In this document: positions 58,345 to 64,000 of the stretch, piece by piece
Layout of the letters: each line of letters opens with the position of its first letter
Numbering within the stretch: position 1 is the first letter of the stretch
Assembly: GCA_030620095.1 (NCBI GenBank)
Contig: JAUTXW010002457.1
Location: 233,501-297,500 of the forward strand
Origin: Kuschelorhynchus macadamiae
Lineage: Eukaryota; Arthropoda; Insecta; Coleoptera; Curculionidae
Length of the DNA: 64,000 bases
Direction of reading: 5' to 3'
Program-made: the position numbers and the translations under genes
Notes under the pieces: model-generated
Databases searched by the model: none
What the model was told of the DNA's origin: nothing
Seen by the model: only the letters and a program-made list of their open reading frames with translations

Positions 58345-59801
58345 CACATCTAGTGGTTTGGATGAGGTTCCAGGTACTGTTGTAAGAGACGTTGTTGAAA
58401 CAGTGGCTGCACCACTTTGTTACCTAATCAACCTGTCCTTTACCTTGGGTTTATTTCCAGAGTGTCTCAAGACTTCAAAAATAGTTCCAGTCTATAAAAA
58501 CAAAGGTTCCACCACCGAGATTGGTTCTTATCGACCAATTGCTTTGCAAGCACAGTTTTCAAAGGTCTTTGAATACTGTTTTCATAAACAGCTTTATAAC
58601 TTTTTAACAAAGTATACCATTATAAAACATAATCAGTATACTTATCAAAAGAACAAGTCCACAACAACGGCCATCGGTGATGCTGTAGAGTTCGTCATTA
58701 ACTATTTAGAGGGCAAGGAACATAGTCTGAGGCTATTCTTTGACCTCAGCAAGGATTTTGATCTTGTCGATCATCAGATCTTGTTGGAGAAATTGAATAG
58801 CTATGGAGTCAGAGGTATAGCAAATAATTGGGTACAGTCCTATCTATACGACCGTAGTCAACGGGTTGTGATAGGGACTAGTATCGCTGAGGAAAGACCG
58901 TGTGGGGTCGGGGTACCGCAGGGTTTTATCCTGAGCCCCCTTCTCTTCTTGGTCTACATAAATGAATTGTCTGACTTCTGTAAATCAACTTTTTAAACAG
59001 TTATCTTTGCAGATGACTCCTCTCTTTTTGTCAAGGATAAAAATACTGACTCATTATTAGATCTGGGGCAGGCTGCAATAAATGAGATTGCAGATTGGTG
59101 CGCTTTAAACGGATTAGTCTTGAACGCCACTAAAACCAATTTTATTGAGTTTTGTACAAAAAAATCTGTAGTGGACAAAAGCTTGCTCTTAAAGTTGAAG
59201 AGTAGATCAATTCATCAGGTGGAATCTACTAAGTTTCTTGGTATATATTTAGACATTAAAATGGAATGACCATATACAGTATTTAGTGGGTAAAATTAGT
59301 TCAGCTTGCTTTCTAATTCGACAAATAAAAAACACTGTCACCTTGGATACATTAAGGTTAGTTTATTTTGGTTTGGTGCAGCCACTACTTTCATATGGCT
59401 TATTATATTGGGGCAGTGCAAGTACATTTAATGACATCTTTAAGGTGCAAAAGAAAATATTAAGAATTATGGATGGCGCATCTTTCAGGGATTCTTGTAG
59501 ACTAAGTTCTAAAAAGCTAAACATACTCACCTTACCTTGTTTGTATATATTCCAACTTGCATTATTCGTAGTACAAAATAAGTCACGTTTCACTCAAAAC
59601 AAAGATAACCACAGCTATGGGACTAGGACCAGCTGTGATCTTGTATCACAAACTAATCCTTACTACATGGGAGTTAAGATTTATAATAAACTCTCTGAAG
59701 ACCTTAAAAGTTGTCTGTCAATAAATAAGTTTAAGGAAAATATAAAGACAATTTTAATTGATAGGACATACTATTCCATTGCTGAGTTGCTCCAAAGTTA
59801 G
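58345..59801 (+). pseudogene. LINE B ORF2 reverse transcriptase and C-terminus
   Basis: 58358-58996: VPVYKNKGSTTEIGSYRPIA, LRLFFDLSKDFDLVDHQILL and CGVGVPQGFILSPLLFLVYI. A stop and shift at about 58996 leads to VIFADDSSLFVKDK (58999-59040), the FADD active site intact, then WCALNGLVLNATKTNFIEF. After a shift near 59270, 59286-59801 is the C-terminal domain (PLLSYGLLYWGSASTFNDIF, LNILTLPCLYIFQLALF). The domain set is complete and the polymerase core is only lightly damaged. Confidence 0.85.
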
Positions 59802-60099
59802 TCTTATGTAAAAGTATCTGTTTTATTTTGTATATATCCTTGATGTTTGTAATTATTAAATGTTATAAATTTACAGAACTAAAATTATTAGGTAGAACAG
59901 TTTTCTAAATGTATATTTGTCATTAATATTTTATGTCATAAGTTTACAGAGCTGTAAATGTTGTGACAATTTGTTAAATATATATATGTTTGCATATATA
60001 CATATTGACAATGAATAAATTGTATTGATTGATTTATTTTTGTTTATACAGACTTACTTAAACTGTTTACCCATCATTTCGAATTAACTGAGAATATGT

Positions 60100-60500
60100 C
60101 CCAATATACAGTGGGTAACAAAGGTCTGGAATGCTACTACCTACATTGCGGAGCAGAAATTCAAGGTTGTTAAAGTTTAGAATCGGTAGAGTTTTTGGTG
60201 CATCCTCTTTATAATATTCATGATAGAATACTTAAGGGTGCCAACCCTGTTCATAATCTGATAGAGCATTCTGAATCTGCCATAAGTGGGCTTTGTTCAG
60301 AAAACCATTTTTATAAAAATCCCTGTATGTCGGAAAGGAAGAAAAAATTTCAAAACCGCTGGAAATTCTTTTTTTGTACCTAGCTCTAGATTATTTTTTG
60401 TTGCAAAAAGAGAAAAGAAAATCTTCAACAGTAAGAGTTCTGGTTGAATAAACTTTTCAAAAAATGACAGGGTCTAATACCCTGTATAAGACGGTTGCGA
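60100..60500 (-). repeat. Dispersed repeat, copy 2, cutting a gypsy element
   Basis: Inverted copy of 51437-51900. Its right border (about 60485) falls inside Ty3/gypsy reverse transcriptase coding, just after the VVLDYRN motif; the rest of that retrotransposon is missing beyond it. Confidence 0.65.
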
Positions 60501-60829
60501 TAATCTAAAACAACCATTACCGATCTACCCCCATTTTTGTCAGTCTTTTTTGGTACTATTAAAAGTGGAGATGACCATTCAGATTTTGCTCTCTCTATTA
60601 TACCTTCCTCTAACATTTTATCAACTTGTTTATGTATGTCCTCCTTTTGCGGCAACCGATAAGGTTTGACATAGACCGCAATTGCATCCCTTTTTAACCT
60701 AATTCGTTGGCGATGAACATTTGTTGTAGTAAGAGGTTCCCCGTCTAAATGAAAAAAATCAGCATATTTAGCACAAATATTATAGATTGATTTTTTCTCT
60801 TCCTCGTTAGTCACATAACTTTCAAACAT
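60485..60829 (-). pseudogene. Gypsy reverse transcriptase N-terminal part, truncated
   Basis: The frame contains RQRIRLKRDAIAVYVKPYRL, then IIERAKSEWSSPLLIVPKK and VVLDYRN, the standard Ty3/gypsy fingers and first palm strand. It is cut before the YxDD active site, at the junction with the dispersed repeat; the last 20 codons of the open frame belong to that repeat. Confidence 0.85.
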
Positions 60830-61000
60830 TAGGTTGAAAGTTACGAAGCGTAACTTTCTTTTCGGTCACATTCAATATCCTAACAGGAATCTTATTATTT
60901 TCAGATTTTGCTATAATACTTGCCACTATCACTCCTTCACACTTCATCATTCATTATCACACAATCGTCTGTTTCTCTACTAAAAAAATATTTTAAAACC

Positions 61001-61366
61001 TCACAGCTTTCCTTTTTGAAAAGACACGGCAAAAGTTTCGTAGTTAAGAATAGCTTTGTATATTGTTAAAAAATCTGCACCTAAGACACCTTGTATATAA
61101 GAATCAAATTTGTCTATGACCACAAATTCATGACAAAACTTTTCTTTGCTTATGTTAAATGAAATATTCACAGAACCTAACGAATAAGCGGAACCTGCGA
61201 TTCCATTTATTTTCACTTTTTTGTTTTTATCTACGTTTTCATTGTTCCCTAAATATTCCGAAAAAATACATGAAATGCTCGCGCCTGAATCTATTAAAAA
61301 TAATAACTCGCTTCCATTATACTGTATCATGATGAAATTTAATGCATTCATATTAAAATTAAACAC
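61001..61366 (-). pseudogene. Gypsy aspartic protease
   Basis: LLFLIDSGASISCIFSEYL holds the catalytic D-S-G, and IQGVLGADFLTIYKAILNY is the second conserved block (ILGADFL). The domain is open from end to end. Linkage to the polymerase (60830-61000) is broken by stops, so it is part of a non-functional pol. Confidence 0.8.
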
Positions 61367-61400
61367 ATCATAACAGTGCGTATTATTTTTATTAGATTCA

Positions 61401-62607
61401 TTAGTCTCGAAAAAACTGCTGACCTATGTTTTGGTTTTGCTGTGCATTACCCTCGGCGGCATCCGCTACGTACACTCGACCTTCATGATGACGCGATGAC
61501 GTACGTCCTCGACTATTGCGGTAGTAATGCCCCCGGCCTTGTCCTCTATGACCCGGTTGACTACGGTAGTTTTGTTTACTATTAAAACTCCCTCTAGGCC
61601 CATAATTGCCACGGTTATTATTAGAAAAAGTTAAATTTCCTCGACTAGATCTACCCCTAAAACCATGGTTATTAGACCTATTAAAATTATTAGATCGGCC
61701 TCTCATGTGAAATACATTAGGACTGGTTTGGAAATTCGATTTTTTTGTCAATTCTTCCTCTTTAGCGCCTACCACTGCGTCCTTTAGACTTTGATAATTT
61801 CGCGCTTTCACAATCGTTCGTAACTCACTACTTCTTAAGCCGTTCATTGCACTTATAGCGATTTTTTCGTTTGTATTGCGAAAAAGTGGTAACACAGCAT
61901 CATCGCCGTCAGCTTGGGCAATTGTTAAATCTAGTAAAAGTGTTTCAATAACTCTACCATAATCATCAGTGGTCTTGGATTCTTGTTTTATACAATGCAT
62001 TTGAGCCGAAAGGACTGCTACAGATTTTTTTACTTAATAAATATTTTTTCATATCTACTAGTAACGACTCTATATTATCATACGAGCTTTTTAATCTTAA
62101 TTTCGCATTTTGCGTTAACTTAGCTTTCAAGACATACTTAATTAATAGCGACTTCCCGTCATTGCTAATAAAGTCACTGTACAGCTCAATAGCATCTATC
62201 AACTGCTTTGTAATCTCCTCGGTGCCATCCATAGAGGGCAACAAGGACGCTGCAGTTTTTAAATCGAAATTTTGAGACATATTAGCTGTTGCAAAAACTG
62301 AGTTTGCTAAATTTTCTTCCGGGGCAAGGGTTTGCAATCTTTAATCTAAAAATGCTCTAGATTTTACTAAATAAGCACTGGTAGCGTTACTGTACTCTAG
62401 GAGTGCTTTTTTCGCTACTGGGTCAACTACAGCTTCCAGCTGGACCTCTTCTTTTAATTTATAACACTGTGCTTCTAATTTCCCTATTTCTAACGTTAGC
62501 ATACTTATTCTATTTAAACTTATACGGCGGTCTACTGGTTCTTTTTTCAATTTTTCATAAAACTTTACAACTAATCCATAACTATCTTTAAATTTTTGTA
62601 AGACCAT
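61401..62607 (-). pseudogene. Gypsy gag
   Basis: The start is at 62607 with a coiled N-terminus (LTLEIGKLEAQCYKLKEEV). There is one in-frame TAA at 62341-62343, then the same frame continues (MDGTEEITKQLIDAIELYSD, a capsid-like helix) to about 61990, where it shifts. The last part (61401-62000) includes VLPLFRNTNEKIAISAMNGL and an Arg/Gly/Asn-rich tail (GNLTFSNNNRGNYGPRG, GHRGQGRGHYYR) that probably binds RNA in place of CCHC knuckles. Confidence 0.8.
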
Positions 62608-62834
62608 AACTATATAACCCTATTATCAAAAAATATAAATACATATAAAACTTACACTCTAACATTTTTCTGGTTGTAGTTGAGTCGGAATTTGGCTGAG
62701 CTGCTTCCAAAATTGTCCATCGATGCACTTCTAGCCAACAACTAGAGTGTTCCCTCGAAGCCAGTGTTGGTGAACACCAGTTGTCGTTCCCGATGGACCG
62801 TTTTTTAGGCGGCCAAAAATCGTCAGGGTAAAAC

Positions 62835-63068
62835 TCAGGTCTCCTCAGTCGGGCGGAAAACTATACTCCTTGACAAATTCTTTTTAATACCTCTTCTGTA
62901 TGCTTTTTTAATCTTCATCACTACTAGGATCCATACTCCCAATGCGAGGCAGTAAAAAACTATGCGAATATCGTGAGGGACAGCCAGTGATTCTTCTTCT
63001 ACGATGAAATTTGAATTCACAACTCCGGTATCTGTGACTTCAGAGTGTTTTGAATTGGTTTTTCCCAT
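62835..63068 (-). CDS. Small membrane-type ORF upstream of gypsy gag
   Basis: 77 codons from ATG, intact. It has a hydrophobic segment (IVFYCLALGVWILVVM, residues about 36-51) followed by a very basic stretch (KIKKAYRRGIKKNLSRS). It lies between the primer-binding site and gag. Similar short membrane-plus-basic frames precede gag in some arthropod gypsy elements, but I cannot name the family or its role. Confidence 0.45.
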   Translation of the reverse strand: MGKTNSKHSEVTDTGVVNSNFIVEEESLAVPHDIRIVFYCLALGVWILVVMKIKKAYRRGIKKNLSRSIVFRPTEET

Positions 63069-63130
63069 GATTAGTTTTTACTATTCATAATCACTGTTTT
63101 TCTTTTTTTTCGCTATTAACTTGTACACGC

Positions 63131-63147
63131 GGCTGGCAGGGTCGCCA
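63131..63147 (-). other. Gypsy primer-binding site
   Basis: On the minus strand TGGCGACCCTGCCAGCC follows the LTR directly. TGGCGACC is a common start of primer-binding sites in Ty3/gypsy elements. The matching tRNA was not determined. Confidence 0.65.
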
Positions 63148-63439
63148 TGTAATGTTCCAACTATAATGGTTCGCCTACGTGATAAAGTAAACAACCAAAA
63201 CCACCTCGTGCAGTGTTGGTTTATTGATTAAAACTATATATATTCTTTTCTACAGTGATCTAGCCTAATTTATAGATATGTGTATTTGTTTAATATAAAT
63301 ATAATAATTATTGTTATACTAATATCGTGTGTATTGCAATAATAAGAGTTGCCTTGGAATTGGTACTCTGCTAGCATGTAACCTCGGTATGTAGGTAACC
63401 CAAATAAACAACTATTTGAATAACCCAATTTCCATTACA
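63148..63439 (-). repeat. Gypsy 5' LTR
   Basis: 292 bp bounded by inverted TGTAATG (63148-63154) and CATTACA (63433-63439), next to the primer-binding site. The 3' LTR is missing, so the outer border rests on the inverted ends only. Confidence 0.65.
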
Positions 63440-63735
63440 ACATATTTTGTAAAAATCATAGAAGCATCCAAAAATGTTGAAAAAAAAACCAGAAAATGAA
63501 AACAAGCAGCAGCAACACTGCGGTGAGCGCTCTGGACAACAGCTGCTAGAATTGACCAGAGCGCCAGCATCGCGTGAATGTTTGAGAACACGAAAAAGAT
63601 CTAGATTACTTTTAACGCGATAAATGCGCATGTCGGGGATACAACGCATTCAGTTTAAAACTGAAAGGCGTTAGACGTGTTAGTATACAGAGTGAGCAAT
63701 AAAAAATATTATATAAGAACAATATTTTTTTACAG
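63440..63735. other. Leader region before the right-edge hAT transposase
   Basis: No supported gene. It contains GAGCGCTCTGG and CCAGAGCGCCAGCATCGCG words (a GC-rich inverted pair) and ends with TTTTTTTACAG at about 63735, a possible splice acceptor for the transposase frame that follows. Confidence 0.4.
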
Positions 63736-63736
63736 A

Positions 63737-64000
63737 AGTTAAAGGTAGAAATGTATGTCTGTTATGTAATACCTCTGTTTCAGTTGGTAAAAAAGGAAAT
63801 AATGAGAGGCATCCGTACATCCGAATTTTGAGAGATATTTCCTATTACATGCTGCCAGCAGAAAAGAAAAATTAAAACAATTAAAGAACCAGTTAATTGG
63901 AAAACAGTCAATATTTTTAAAAGCAGTTGACAAAAATAAGTCGGAACCATCATATCGTGTGTCCCAAATAATTGCACAAAAAATGAAACCATATGAAGAC
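63737..64000 (+). pseudogene. hAT transposase (BED finger, GTF2IRD2/ZBED5-like), truncated by window edge
   Basis: It begins VKGRNVCLLCNTSVSVGKKG with NNERH, a BED-type zinc finger. After a one-base shift near 63830 it continues with KEKLKQLKNQLIGKQSIF and SYRVSQIIAQKMKPYED, the start of the catalytic region in this hAT subfamily. It runs off the right edge. At least one frameshift is present. Confidence 0.7.

Larger units (their letters stand above)
51982..60045 (+). mobile_element. LINE B, split by LINE F
   Basis: Plus-strand LINE ORF2. Endonuclease and linker are at 51982-53390, reverse transcriptase and C-terminus at 58345-59801, and the 3' end near 60045 has an ATTGATTGATTTATTT tail. 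The two halves join logically: the left half stops just before the S-G-L-D-E-V-P motif with which the right half begins. ORF1 is missing; the element meets the dispersed repeat on its left. Confidence 0.8.
60485..63439 (-). mobile_element. Ty3/gypsy LTR retrotransposon, 5' half
   Basis: Minus-strand order: 5' LTR (63148-63439), primer-binding site, a small membrane-type frame, gag, protease and the first part of the reverse transcriptase. The polymerase ends at the dispersed repeat; RNase H, integrase and the 3' LTR are absent. No target duplication can be tested. Confidence 0.85.

Overview
The window is from an AT-rich, intron-containing, transposon-dense animal genome, most likely an insect. 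The evidence is two spliced host genes with conserved animal proteins (PMS2 and a TOM1-type first exon), BEL/Pao, Ty3/gypsy, Penelope, CR1/Jockey-type LINE, hAT, Tc1 and PIF/Harbinger elements of arthropod type, and long (AT)n arrays. A beetle would fit, but the order cannot be fixed from this sequence alone.

1-4.4 kb: the 5' part of a broken hAT (ZMYM1-like) transposon on the minus strand, (AT)n microsatellites, and a non-autonomous hAT-like element built from GATTTAAATC-type palindromes with a smaller MITE nested in it. 5-12.4 kb: PMS2 (minus strand), two exons and an intact 772-residue frame. Its 5.1 kb intron carries a Harbinger-type MITE and a hAT-like element that itself contains a LINE and a second LINE tail. 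12.4-15 kb: Penelope and Tc1 fragments. 14.9-20.05 kb: a BEL/Pao element (plus strand) with an internal gag-protease deletion and a 3' end collapsed onto the last 38 bp of its LTR. 22.44 kb: first coding exon of a TOM1-like gene (plus), whose later exons are not visible here. 24.3-31.2 kb: a structurally complete BEL/Pao element (minus) with two 254-bp LTRs about 2% apart and a GCCGG target duplication, inserted in an older LINE.

31-47.9 kb and 51.9-60 kb are LINE graveyards with repeated nesting. A Harbinger derivative sits in LINE A with a TTA duplication. LINE D sits in LINE C with a TTTATATT duplication. A CR1-like LINE F sits in LINE B, and LINE F is itself split by a 493-bp foldback insert carrying a hammerhead-like core. 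48-50.1 kb is gene-poor with one CpG-rich patch and one perfect hairpin. 50.1-51.2 kb holds a microsatellite and a Penelope GIY-YIG fragment. 60.4-63.4 kb holds the 5' half of a Ty3/gypsy element (minus), cut in the reverse transcriptase by a dispersed repeat that also occurs at 51.4 kb. The right edge enters another hAT (BED-finger) transposase.

Only PMS2 and the TOM1-like exon look like functional host genes. Nearly every other reading frame belongs to mobile elements in some stage of decay. I saw no rRNA, tRNA, CRISPR or operon-like structure.
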